From assembly GCA_963854735.1 (NCBI GenBank), contig OY978098.1:2182001-2246000 (forward strand): 64,000 nucleotides of DNA, read 5' to 3'. Source of the DNA: Marvania coccoides. Lineage: Eukaryota; Chlorophyta; Trebouxiophyceae; Chlorellales; Chlorellaceae. Below the pieces are notes generated by a model. The model searched no databases and was not told the origin of the DNA. It was given only the letters and a program-made list of their open reading frames with translations. Position 1 is the stretch's first letter. The number at the start of each line of letters is the position of its first letter. Shown piece after piece: positions 24,115-34,286 of this stretch. The position numbers and the translations under genes are program-made.

Positions 24115-25926
24115 ATGATGGACAACTCAATAATTAAAGAGGGCGATACCATCGTCTTCGATGTCAATGGCGAGAAGCAGAGCTTCGTCATTGCAAAGCC
24201 GAAAACGTGAGCAAAACTTGACGGCAAGATGTTTTTATATGCTGTCACGTGATCATCAATCGTTTCATCGGGCATCATTTCGATTCAAGGCCCCGCGGGC
24301 GCTGTTGAACGCTGTTTCAATTGCGATGCAGGAAAATCAAGTTGGGCAAGGCCTATGTCTCGGCAGAGCCACTGATCGGCTGCCCATTCGGGACGCTCTT
24401 CAGCCTCTCCGCAGACGGAAAATCGCTGGAGAGAACAGAACAGTGAGTGTATAACCCCTCTTTTTCTTCCACCGCCATCTGGTTTGGGCGGAGCTCTGAC
24501 AGTGCCTCTCCTGCTGCTGCTGCAGTGTTCCCAGCAATGAATGGGACGAGAAGGCCGAAGTAACGCGAGACAACAGCAAGCTGGTTGACGAAAACAAGAA
24601 CCAAAAGGTCGGCCATCCTTTATGTTTATTTTTTACCGTTGTTTACTTCCTCCCTTCAGATTCCTAAAGGTGCCTATTCCCCCCCGCAGCTCACCCAAAG
24701 CGACATCGCGGCGATGAAGGAGGCTGGCAAGGGTGGTGCGGAGATCGTCGAGGCGCTGACCACCCACTCTGCAACTTTCGACACAAAAACTGAGTTCGCT
24801 CAAGAAAAGTACAAGTGAGAAAAGAAACGAGCATTAGAGAGTGGCCGCATGCATAAGAAAAATTGGGTCTGCGTGTGGTTTAGTTATAGGGCTCACCATC
24901 AGATAACTCCCTTCAATTTGCAGGAAGCGAAAGGCGAAGAAGTACGTTTTGATCGCCTGCGCACGCCGCCCCACCGCCGCCTCCATCTGCGCCGCGTACT
25001 ACGGCAAGAGCGCTTCCCGCATCGGGCACCTCCGCCCTGACTCCCTGGGCCTGCTGCTTCACATGGCAAACGTGGGGCCAGGCGCTCAGGTTCTGGTCCT
25101 TGAGGCCTGCGGTGGGATGATCACAGGGGCTGTAATGGAGCGGATGGGGGGCTACGGCACCGTGTGCTCGACTCACGTGGGGCCCAAGGCCTCCAGCATC
25201 GACATTTACAAGAACTTCAATTTTCCGCCGGAAGTCCGGGCCACTGTGAGGACTGCTTCTCTGTCTCAGCTGCTGCTGCAGCGCCACACGCAGCGGCAGG
25301 AGCAGACGAAAAAAGCGGCAGCGGCTGCAGTACGGCAGCCGGCTGAAGCAGTAGAGCAGCCGAAGAAAGAGGGGGAGAAAGAAGCAACGGAGGTTGCAGC
25401 AAATGGGGATGCAGCCCCAATGGAAGAAGGAGATGAGAAACAGGCTGCGGGTGCGGGTGCGCCTGCAGTAGGAGAGAGCGCTGCCGCGCCCATGGACGTC
25501 ACAGCCGCCGCGACAGAAGAGCAGCAACAACAGCCAGCGGTGGCGGCGGCACCTGGCGTTCCCTCCGCAGCCAGCGGCGGGCCCCCGTTCTCGGGGTGTA
25601 TCCTGGCTTTGCCTTCTCTGGACCCCAACGCAGCTTTGCGAGCGCTGTTCCCGCTGCTGTCGCCCTCTGCGAGCTTTGCCGTTGCTGGGCCTTGCATCCA
25701 GCCGCTGGCAGAGTGCATGAATTCGCTGCGCACCGACGGGCTGGCGGTGAACATGACGCTGCAGGAGGCGTGGATGCGGGAGCAGCAGGTGCTGCCCATG
25801 CGCACCCACCCCACTATGAATATGAATCACGGCGGGGGGTACCTCTTGTCGGGGACGGTGACTTTAGCAGGCTCGCAGCTGGCCATTCTGCTGCCCCCTG
25901 CGCCTGTGCCTCCCCCCACATTCTAG
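24115..25926 (+). CDS. TRM6: tRNA (adenine58-N1) methyltransferase non-catalytic subunit TRM6
   Basis: Partner of the catalytic subunit TRM61; together they form m1A58 in the T-loop of tRNA, initiator tRNA included. Exons 24115-24206, 24332-24442, 24526-24607, 24690-24814 and 24924-25926 give 470 residues with consistent phases. The N-terminus has IIKEGDTIVFDVNGEK and LTQSDIAAMKEAGKGGAEIV, then EFAQEKYKKRKAKKYV. The methyltransferase-like fold carries HLRPDSLGLLLHMANVGPGA and CGGMITGAVMERMGGYG. A Gln/Glu/Ala-rich insert (about 255-330) is followed by FSGCILALPSLDPNAALRAL and the family ending RTHPTMNMNHGGGYLLSGTV. Two adjacent ATGs (24115, 24118) are possible starts. The family identification is firm; the low-complexity insert is lineage-specific. 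Confidence 0.92.
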
Positions 25927-26412
25927 CTTTCTGCAGGTCTTAATCCACACAGCCGAAGAAAGTCGAGGTGCGTCTTGCTGGTTTTGGAAGAAAGAAAGGT
26001 GTAAGCAGAACGCTGGTGAAACAGGTGCGAAGTGTGGGAATTGGGGACAAGGCAAATGGCTGCAGACCTTTGATGGGAGCATGCCATGGAGCATGCCATG
26101 CAAATGTAAGCAATAGAAAGGGCCGAAAAGAAAGAAAGAAAGCGAGGACCCAAAATTCGAAAAAATAAATAGCCCGATTTTGATACAATATACATATAAT
26201 ATATTGCAGCGATAAATAAAAGAAATAATAGTACAAAATCAGGTCAGGTCAGAGAGAAGTGCGTGTTTAATGTCCATACTTGCATAGTTTTCATCGCTTG
26301 ATCACTCACCAAACAAATAAAAGGTCTTTCCATCTTTCCAGGCCTTTTCTAAAACGAACACAATTCAGGAGATTCGTCACGCCTTGCTGTGGATCAGCAA
26401 GAACAGGCCACA
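25927..26412. other. Intergenic between TRM6 and the B3-like gene
   Basis: About 486 bp containing the TRM6 3' flank. A short inverted or direct GGAGCATGCCATG motif occurs twice in tandem at 26077-26101. No gene recognised. Confidence 0.4.
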
Positions 26413-28129
26413 ATGTTTGCCCTCCAAAACATTCTGCAACTCGAGACAGCAGCAAACCCAGTCACAAGTAGGCCTCCCATCCCCCCTGTGCCAGCTGCCC
26501 CCTTACCGGTCACCGAGCAGGCCCGTGACCCAACACCACCGCCAGCTAGTCTTCTGCCGAGCATCCCAAGTGCGTTTGGTAGTGCCGGTGCTGAGGTAGA
26601 GAGCCCAAAATTATTACTCTTTTTTTTTCTACCCATTATACCCCGGACCCCTTATTTTTACGAGCTTGCCCATCATGTTGCACAGGGGCACCCAGATAAG
26701 ATGCAATGGGCTCGTCCCATAGGGCCTCTCGAGCCCTCTGCCCCAAAGTTCCTGGCGGTGACGCTCACGGCTTCAGACATAAAGCAATTCAGGGTGCGGC
26801 CGCCCAAAGACTGGTACACAGGGCTGGTGGGGTGCTCGGACCCGCTGCGAGATGAGGACCTGCGTCTCGTGGCAGCGCACGACGGCGCGCTGCACTTCCT
26901 CAACGTGAGCGCGTATGACAAATGCATGAAAGAGTTCTACATCACAGGCTTCAAACCCTTGTTTGAGGTTCTGGCGCCCAGGTGCGGCGATCTCATGCAG
27001 ATTGAGTTCGTGGCGGCGGCGTCGGGTGCGGAGGACAACAAGCTTGCCAAGGTAAACGTGGCGTTGCTGTGCCGAGAAAATGACAACCCGTGGGCAGCAG
27101 CAGTGGCTGAAGATGCCGCGAGGCGGGAGAAAAGGTGAGCTGGTGCCATGCAGCCTTTTATTTCATTTCAAAATCTTGATTTCCATAGAAACGCAACACT
27201 CACACACTTTCGCTATTTTCACGGTAATTTTAGTAAGGAGAAGGGGGCGAGGGCAGCCAAGCCGAAGCCAGCGTCGAAGAAAAAGGCTGAAAGGCAGGCA
27301 GAGGGGTTGTCGAATGCGGGCCCGAGCAGTGTCCCTCTCACCCAACAGCTCTACAAGAAATCTGAGAACCCGCCTGCGGGCGAGGCGCCCGTGGCTTCAC
27401 GGCCTCAGCGGTGAGAGAATTTCCACAAAAGAAAAGAACCGAATGACTCATAACTAGCAAGCGCAGGTGGTAGCGCAATGCGCCGAACGTAAATATGTTT
27501 ACATTTGCATGGCTGCAGGGAGAAAAGGAATGGCGCGGGTGCCTGTTCTGCTGGCCAGCCCCAAACCAAGAAACCGAAAAGCCAGGGCTCAGTCCCAGAG
27601 GCAGGGGGCAGCGATGCCTCCCCCACGGTGCTTTTAACTACCCCGACCAACGCAAATCCTCTTCTGCAGCTCCCCCCTGCCAGCCTCCCTTATGCAGGGC
27701 CTTCCCAAGCTCAGCAGCAGCAGAACCCCGCTGCAGCCCAGCCCGTGCCTGAGAAGCCCTTGCTGCGCATACTCGACCAGATTATGGTCGAGGACGCAGA
27801 GGGGCGCACCGCTGGCATGAAGCTTGTCCTTGCATGGTGCCCCCAGACCGAAACCAAGGCGCATCTCTTCCTAAACAGATTCCTGATCAAGCTGCGGAAG
27901 GAGAAGCCAGAAATAAGTGAGTCTGAGTTTTCCTGAATTCGCTTCTTTCTGAAATTTCAATTAAGTTAAGAGTATCCCTCGATGTCGATTCCTTCTTTCT
28001 TTTGCAGAATTCAAAGCGGCAAAGGTAGACCCTAAACTCTTCACTGTGTGTGTAGAGCTGTGCCTGACGGGCGAAGAGGCGGCGACGAGCCTGCACGAGG
28101 CGGTGATCATGCTGCTGGAGCAGCTGTGA
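26413..28129 (+). CDS. Uncharacterised protein, possible B3-like domain (442 aa)
   Basis: Exons 26413-26595, 26686-27134, 27234-27410, 27519-27916 and 28008-28129 keep one frame and give 442 residues. The first intron is in frame and could be retained. Residues about 75-205 resemble a B3 DNA-binding fold in outline: KFLAVTLTASDIKQF, ALHFLNVSAYDKCMKEFYIT, GFKPLFEVLAPRCGDLMQIE, like the W-R-x-F ... L-x-x-G-D pattern. A Lys-rich basic tract (KPKPASKKKAERQAEG) and a Gln/Pro-rich linker follow. The C-terminal 80 residues look globular (LLRILDQIMVEDAEGRTAG, LVLAWCPQTETKAHLFLN, DPKLFTVCVELCLTG). I do not recognise the whole protein. The B3 suggestion is a weak reading by eye. A nuclear role would fit the basic tract. 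The start at 26413 is the first ATG in frame. Confidence 0.6.
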
Positions 28130-28222
28130 GGGGGGCGGGAGGCAATTTGATTTTGTTAACGATTAAAAATACAAAGAGTTGAATGCGTCATCGTGAACAC
28201 TTGCATGGAAATTTATAAGAGC

Positions 28223-28239
28223 AAAAAAAAAAAAAGAAA

Positions 28240-28279
<40 letters not shown>

Positions 28280-28286
28280 ATAATAA
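28223..28286 (+). repeat. Simple repeats: poly-A, (AT)n, (TAA)n
   Basis: Runs of A at 28223-28247, AT dinucleotides at about 28248-28275, then TAA units, all within the convergent spacer 28130-28403 that separates two 3' ends. Otherwise this spacer holds nothing recognisable. Confidence 0.85.
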
Positions 28287-28403
28287 TTAAATAGGGAGAT
28301 ACAAGACCTGGGAGCATGAGAAAAAAACCGAAAAAAGGAAAATGTAAAAGAAAGAGAAAAGAGATATTTTTGATTCAATAGACTATAGAATAGGACATAT
28401 TCA

Positions 28404-29123
28404 TTATTGGCGTGAGGGGGCATAGACCTTGATTGGGCTGGTTTCCATCGCCCGACTTCCGTCTCCGCCACCCAGGAGGCTCGTTTCCTGCTGCGCATGC
28501 TGCGACCTCGCCAGTCTGGAGCGCCGCCTGGTGGCGGCAGCAGAGATCACAGGCTCCACCGCTGCTGCAGCCGCTGCAGGCGTGGCCATATCGTCTGCCG
28601 TCGGTGCCTCACTGCGCCGCACCGCCAGCCGCCGCATCGCGATTCTGCGCAGATCTTGCGTGTCTAGGGGGTCTGAAGGCGATGTCATTCCTGCCGCTGC
28701 CGCCGCCCCGCTACTGCCCAGCGCGGAAGGCTGCCGTTGCGGCGTGGACCAGCCGGGAATGGCGTTTGGGAGGAAAGGGTCAGTGGCGCGTTGCACGGTA
28801 GGGGTTACTGTAGGGGAGCACTCTGCGGAGCTGATGGCCATTCCATCGTAGCCTGAGAGCGCCGGGCGGGGAAAGGACGATGAAACCGCTTCTAGGGGGC
28901 CTGAGAGGGCGGGACGGGAGGGGGCGGACTTGGAGGGGGAGTGTAGAGGCCCTGCCGATGCCATTGACATCTTGCTGGCGAAGTCTGAGCCCAGAGCGAT
29001 GTTGACAGCGAAGCGCTTGTTGGCGCGCATATTGTCTAGCAGATCCGCGTCAAACTCGGCCCAGCTCATGCTGGCGCTGTGTGTGGGACTCCTGCAGCGC
29101 TTGAGCGGCCCAGAGTCCCCCAT
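28404..29123 (-). CDS. Uncharacterised Ser/Ala/Pro-rich protein (239 aa)
   Basis: Intronless frame from ATG 29123 to a stop at 28404. I do not recognise it. The N-terminus contains a conserved-looking block, WAEFDADLLDNMRANKRFAV with NIALGSDFASKM. The rest is disordered: Ser/Pro/Ala-rich with repeated SRPALSGPLE / PRPALSGYDG motifs, and Arg-rich patches (LRRIAMRRLAVRRSE, AATRRRSRLARSQ) that could be nuclear localisation signals. It has no membrane segment. It is divergent from the MTV1-like gene across 269 bp. GC-rich codon use like neighbouring exons supports coding. Serine-proline sites suggest phosphorylation. No function is claimed. Confidence 0.5.
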   Translation of the reverse strand: MGDSGPLKRCRSPTHSASMSWAEFDADLLDNMRANKRFAVNIALGSDFASKMSMASAGPLHSPSKSAPSRPALSGPLEAVSSSFPRPALSGYDGMAISSAECSPTVTPTVQRATDPFLPNAIPGWSTPQRQPSALGSSGAAAAAGMTSPSDPLDTQDLRRIAMRRLAVRRSEAPTADDMATPAAAAAAVEPVISAAATRRRSRLARSQHAQQETSLLGGGDGSRAMETSPIKVYAPSRQ

Positions 29124-29392
29124 TTCAGTTGGCTGAAGAGTGACTACGATTTTTGAAAAAAAGTGTCACGGCGTCATATTAAGAGGTTCTGGGGCATACG
29201 ATTGCAAATACTTGTAAAGTTTTTTTTTTAATATTAAAATAATTAATTGCAGGCTTTTTAGGCACAGAACAACAAACGTATAAAATTTCTTCGAGGCAAA
29301 AAAAGCTTGCTTTCGAGACCACACCGTTTAGGTTTTTATTTTATTGATACTGATCTCTTCTGTGAGGCAGCTGCATTCCCACAGGACGCAAG
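29124..29392. promoter_or_regulatory. Shared divergent promoter, unknown gene / MTV1-like
   Basis: 269 bp between two outward starts. A TATA-like GTATAAAAT at 29279-29287 faces the MTV1-like gene, about 105 bp before its ATG. Inferred from position and motif only. Confidence 0.4.
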
Positions 29393-31891
29393 ATGGCGTC
29401 AAAAATAGCATCATTTGTCGGAGTTGTGCAGCTGCGAATGAAGATTGAAAGCGCCAGCTCTACAGACGATGAACCCACGCCCAGTAAGCTTCACAAGAGC
29501 CTGATGCTGCTAGATCACGCCATTAGCAGGCACTGTCGAATCTCTATTTTCTGATCTCACTCTCTGCCACCCATTCCCCACAGTTTACCTGCTGGACGAG
29601 GTCGTACAAGCCATCGGCAGCACGGCGAAAAACGTGGCAGACGCCGTGGACACCATCAAGCAGCGTCTGCAGCACCGCTCCCCCGCCGTCAAACAAAAGG
29701 TGAGTTTGTTGCCCCCCGCCCTTCCTCTTTGCCTGCCCTCGCCTCTCTCACACACCTTGCCCCCAAAATGCTCACACCCGCAGGCATTGCGGCTGGTCAA
29801 ACATGCTGCCCAGCGCGGCAGTTCTGAGCTGCGCCATGCTCTGGCTCGCGACTCCAATCACATTCGGGAACTCACACACTTCCGCTGCGCTCCAGACCCA
29901 TTCAAGGGCGACATCCCGTGGAAGAGGGTGCAGCAGTATGCCGCAGAGGCGCTCGACGCTTTGCACGCCGCCCCTGCGCCCTCTCAGGCCAGTGCAGCAC
30001 AGCCGGCGCTGGGCCGTCGCATCCAAGGCTTTGGCAGCGATGGGGCCTCCGTAACTTCAGGCATGATTGGTTTCGGCAGCGAACAAGCGTCTCATCAGCA
30101 GCAGCCGTCGTACCAGCACAGCACCCAGCAGCAGGCGCCTCGGCAGGCAGAGCCGCGGCAGCAGCAGCGCTACGGCGGCGCGCTCAGCGGCGGCAGCGGC
30201 GGCAGCGCAGCCAAGGACGCGTTCGGATCCCTCACCTCCGGATTCAGAGACTTGACGGACCGGGCTGTGGGGGCGTTGACCCGCCCAGAGCACGCTCGGT
30301 TAACTTCAATCGACAGCAACGACGACGATAGATACGGCGGAGGCTTTTCCAGCACCAGCGAGGGCGGTGGGTATAACGGCATTTCCAGCGCAGTGGCAGG
30401 CCCGCCGCAGCAGATTGGGCGGTACCCTGGCGCGCTTGCGGCCGCTCCGCTGCCCTCTTCAGCGTCTGGCGAGCCGCCAAAGGAGCAGCGAGTGGTGGAC
30501 CGCATTTGCACGCCCGTGGGGGTGCGGGTGGCCCCCAGCGCCGACGATCTGAAGACTTTTGTGGGCGGGGTGGCGGCTCTGGATGGGCTGGCGGTGGCTC
30601 AGGCCCTGCAGACGAAGCTGGTGAGTCGAGAAAAGCGTTTGATTGTTTTTATTTTTTATTAGTTTTTTTAAGGATGCCAATTTCACTTCAATGTACATTT
30701 AATTCTTTCTCATTTTCACACCGTTTTAATCGAATTGCTGCTACAGTCGATTCCCCCCCTCGAAAATTAACGATAATGCCGTTTCTCTTGTCTTCAAAAT
30801 TTCAGGAAACGGGGACGTGGCAGGAAATGCTGCGTGCGCTGTGCGCCATCGAGGCGCTGGTCTCCACGAACTCCTCTCCCGCTGCCGGCGACGTGGCGGT
30901 GCACTTCCAGGGCGCCATTGCGTCAGTCAAGCGGGCAGAGCAGTCGGCACAAGACACAGTGCGACAGCGTGCAGGCCGCGTGCTGCGCCTGCTGGGGGCA
31001 GATACCCTGCCCTCAATGCAGGGTGGCGGGTTTAGCTCTGCAGCTGACCTGCTGGGAGACAGCGCCAGCGCCCCTGCTGCAGCCGCGAACGGCAACGGAG
31101 GTGGCGGCGGCAACGCCATGGACCTCTTGGCGGGGCTGGAGGTCACAGCCGAGCAGTCTGCCCCCTCGGATACTCCCGTCGCACTGTCTGCAGCCTCTCA
31201 GTTTGATATGTTGGGCAATTTGGCGGCGCCTGTGCCAGCAGCGGCCAGCACCGCTCCTTCCAGCACTCTGCCAGCACCAGCAGCAGCTGCTGCCCCAGCG
31301 ATGGACCTATTTGGCGACTGGATGGGGTCTTCCACCGCACCTCCAGGCCCCGTCGTGCCGCTCGCACCGTTTGCGTCTCCTCCGGCTGCCATACCTGGAG
31401 CGGGGCTCTCGCCTGGCGCTGGGCTCATAGATGTGCTGTCAGACCTGTCTCTGGGGGCCACCCACGCGCACCAAGGGCCCCCCATGATCGCCAGCCCTCC
31501 TAAGCACCCCGTCGCGTCAACAGCACCCACTTGGAGTCCCATGCAGCAGGTCATGGGGCTCAATCACTTGTCGCCAGGCAAGCCCCCGCTGCCGCCTTCC
31601 AACATGTCTCCTCTCCTCGCAGCAGGGCAGCAGTCGTTTGACCTGGGGGGCGTTGTGGACCCGTTTGCGCTGCCTCCCCCGCCGCTGCCCGCCCCGGGTG
31701 TCCTCGCCCAGCAGGTGAGGCCCCCGCCTCCTCTGCACTCCCGCTCCGCCAGTTTGGGGTACGCTTCGCATGAGGACGACGTGCTGAGCGCGTTCAACGC
31801 CGCCGCCAGCGGCATTACCAGCTCGAAGCGCGAGGACCTTGCGTTTGACTTTGTGTCCACGGCCATGGCGGAGCTCAAAGGGAAGAAGTAA
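29393..31891 (+). CDS. MTV1: VHS/ENTH-type clathrin adaptor, MTV1-like
   Basis: Similar to plant MODIFIED TRANSPORT TO THE VACUOLE1, an epsin-like adaptor at the trans-Golgi network. Exons 29393-29483, 29584-29699, 29784-30620 and 30806-31891 give 709 residues. The helical ENTH/VHS domain occupies about 1-120: RMKIESASSTDDEPTPIYLL, AVKQKALRLVKHAAQRGSSE, DPFKGDIPWKRVQQYAAEAL, the order and spacing of plant MTV1. A Gln/Ser/Gly-rich linker follows. A second helical block after the third intron (GTWQEMLRALCAIEALV, VRQRAGRVLRLLGAD) also matches the family. The C-terminal half is disordered, Pro/Ala-rich, with short acidic or hydrophobic motifs such as AMDLFGDWMG and ISPs-like PMDLL elements that may bind clathrin or adaptors. 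It ends FVSTAMAELKGKK. The family call is good; cargo is unknown. Confidence 0.82.
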
Positions 31892-32201
31892 ATGGAGGCG
31901 TGTGAAAGAGAAAAGAGAGGGAGAGGAGAGAGTGGCAGAGTTGCCGAACTAGGGGAAGGCTGTGTTCTGAAACTTAGGATGGCAATATGCACCTGTCTGT
32001 AAAATGTGAGAGAAGACTCGGGACCCAGATAATGCAGCTGTCTTTTGCTGCTTCAAAATTCCCCTGCCCAGGAAAAATAGATAGAGCCGTCGAAAATAAA
32101 ATAAGAAATCAGCGACTATAAATTGTCAAAACAATTGCGAAGTGCCGCAATTCAACATCGAAGAGCGCGGCAGCGGCTAGGAGGTCTCGCAAACAGGCGA
32201 C
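31892..32201. other. Intergenic between MTV1-like and S13 genes
   Basis: About 310 bp with the MTV1-like 3' flank and the S13 5' flank; both genes run in the same direction. Nothing else recognised. Confidence 0.4.
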
Positions 32202-33073
32202 ATGGCTCAGGCACTGGCAAATCAGCTCGCCAGGCTCACCGTCAGCAGCAAGCAGGTGCGCCGATTTGGCACATTGCAGATTAAAATATAATTAATACGC
32301 TGCGGATGGGCGTCGGATGCGTCGCCGGCGGTCAAGGTCTCCAACACATCGTCTGGCTAACGTTCCATTTCTTTCAATCTTCACAGACTCTGAGGAGCTA
32401 TGAGGGATTCCGGGCTGCGGCACCGGTGAAGGTCGCCGCTGCGGCGCCCCGTATGCAGGCATCCCGGCGGACGCCTCTGAAGATCGAGGCAGCTCGTGTG
32501 GGTGGAGTGGAAATTCCCAACCAGAAGAAGGTCGAATTCTCGCTGCAGTACATCTTCGGCATCGGACACACCACCGCCAAGGCCATTCTTGTCGACACCG
32601 TGAGTTCCCCCAGCACAGCACTTCATTTTCCCCTTCTTTTCTGCCAGCCGCCCCTCCCAATTTTTCGTGTTCTTCTGTGTTCGTTCTCACTCTTTTACCT
32701 ACGCCAATCATGGCCACAGGGCATTGAGAACAAGCGCACCCGCGAGCTGTCTGAGGAGGAGCTGACCAAGCTGCGTGAGGAGGTGGACAAGTACACCACC
32801 GAGGGAGACCTGCGCCGCTATGTGGCACTCAACATCAAGAGGTTGAAAGAGATCGGATGCTACCGCGGACGCCGCCACATCAACGTGAGGAGGATCGCTA
32901 GGATTGTGTGAATGAAAAAAACTTTACTAGACAAAAGAATATTTTGCTCACTCGTTTCAACGTTCATATGAATGCAGAACCTGCCATGCCGCGGCCAGCG
33001 CACCAAGAACAACTCCAGGACTCGCAAGGGCAAGGCCAAGCCCATCACGGGCAAGAAGATAGCCCGGAAGTGA
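32202..33073 (+). CDS. PRPS13: Plastid ribosomal protein S13 (uS13c)
   Basis: Nuclear-encoded protein of the small chloroplast ribosomal subunit, contacting the head and tRNAs. Exons 32202-32255, 32387-32599, 32720-32884 and 32978-33073, all phase 0, give 175 residues. The N-terminus (about 1-50: [18 protein letters not shown], then Ala/Arg-rich) is typical of a plastid transit peptide. The mature protein has the bacterial S13 landmarks [69 protein letters not shown] and the basic tail [20 protein letters not shown]. The third intron splits RRHIN/LPCRGQ, and reading through it would stop early, confirming the splice. A mitochondrial destination is possible but the sequence resembles the plastid type. 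Confidence 0.93.
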
Positions 33074-33639
33074 ATGACTTTCGACTCTTTATAAAAACTA
33101 TTTTTTTACTTCATTGTAACATTTGGATCTTTCCGGAACACTGAGAAGAAACCGAGAGCTCTTAACACATTGTCTGCGGCGTGGGAAGGGCAGGGACGAG
33201 TGGGCAAAGCCTGCATGGGCCAAGGAAGAAGGTGTTCCAAAATTTAAATTTTCACGCTCTTTTTGGCAGTTCGCCTGATGCACCAGCCTCAATGAATTCT
33301 TTTCATCATGCCATTGTGATTTAGCGCTGCCGCCGACGGCTGATGGACCGCTTTCGAGCGACAGGATACAAATTACAAAGAATTCACTTTGTCCCGGCCA
33401 GGAATCCAGATGCGCACTCAATCAATCCCGCAGAGCTTGGATTCATTTGTTTGAACGAACCCCTTGAGGTGCGGTCTCGAAAATTTGAATGAATTTGATG
33501 TTAACTTGGCTGCTGCATGCGCCTGCACACAATTCACGCCGCCATCGCTCCCCCCAACACTTCCATATATATACTCACATTCGCATTATGTATCACCGAC
33601 GTTTGTTCGCCTCTGTTGTCGCAGGTGCCTGACGGCGAG
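33074..33639. other. Intergenic / 5' region of the USP36-like gene
   Basis: About 566 bp. An in-frame ATG at 33517 precedes the chosen USP36-like start, and a possible acceptor (GTCGCAG) ends at 33624, so an upstream non-coding or short coding exon is possible. No other gene seen. Confidence 0.35.
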
Positions 33640-34255
33640 ATGAGGCGAGGCACCTCGTCTGCCCAAGCGAGGCAGCGGAAAAAGGAGCTGTTTCGAATGG
33701 AGGATGTGCCGATGCAGTGGAGCCAGCCGCGCCGAGCGGTAAGACCCCAAATTCCGCCCTATGCAAAAATTTCCCCGCCTCTACCAGCTGGTTTCGCCCC
33801 TCGTTTTCTCACTCTTTCGCGTCCAATTTTCGCTTCAGGGCGCGGGCCTCGTCAACCTGGGCAACACTTGCTTCATGAACTCCGTTCTGCAGTGTCTGCT
33901 CCACACTCCTCCCCTCGCTGAGCTGCTGCTGACTGGACGCTCGCTGCTGGCCACCAGCGCGGCTTCTTCCGGTGGGCTCGACCCCATCTCGATGACCCGG
34001 CAGTTGCTGACCGACTCCCTGGCGAATAAGCGCAACTACGTGTCGCCGCAGAACCACGCAAGGGCGCTGAAGCGCGTCAATCGCAGGCAAGTCGTAACGA
34101 TGTAATTTTTTTTATGACCAATTCTCGCCTAATGGATGTACTGAGAGAGGTGGATGATGAGAACGAATCAAGGGAGCTGCGTTTATTGTCCCCAGTTTTT
34201 GGGGACCGCGGTAGATGATTTCCTATATGTCATAGTTACACTGACACACTCTTCG

Positions 34256-34286
<31 letters not shown>

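Noticed and set aside
26077..26101. GGAGCATGCCATG tandem motif as a regulatory palindrome
   Set aside because: Only two copies, in a 3' flank, with no second occurrence near a promoter; could be chance.
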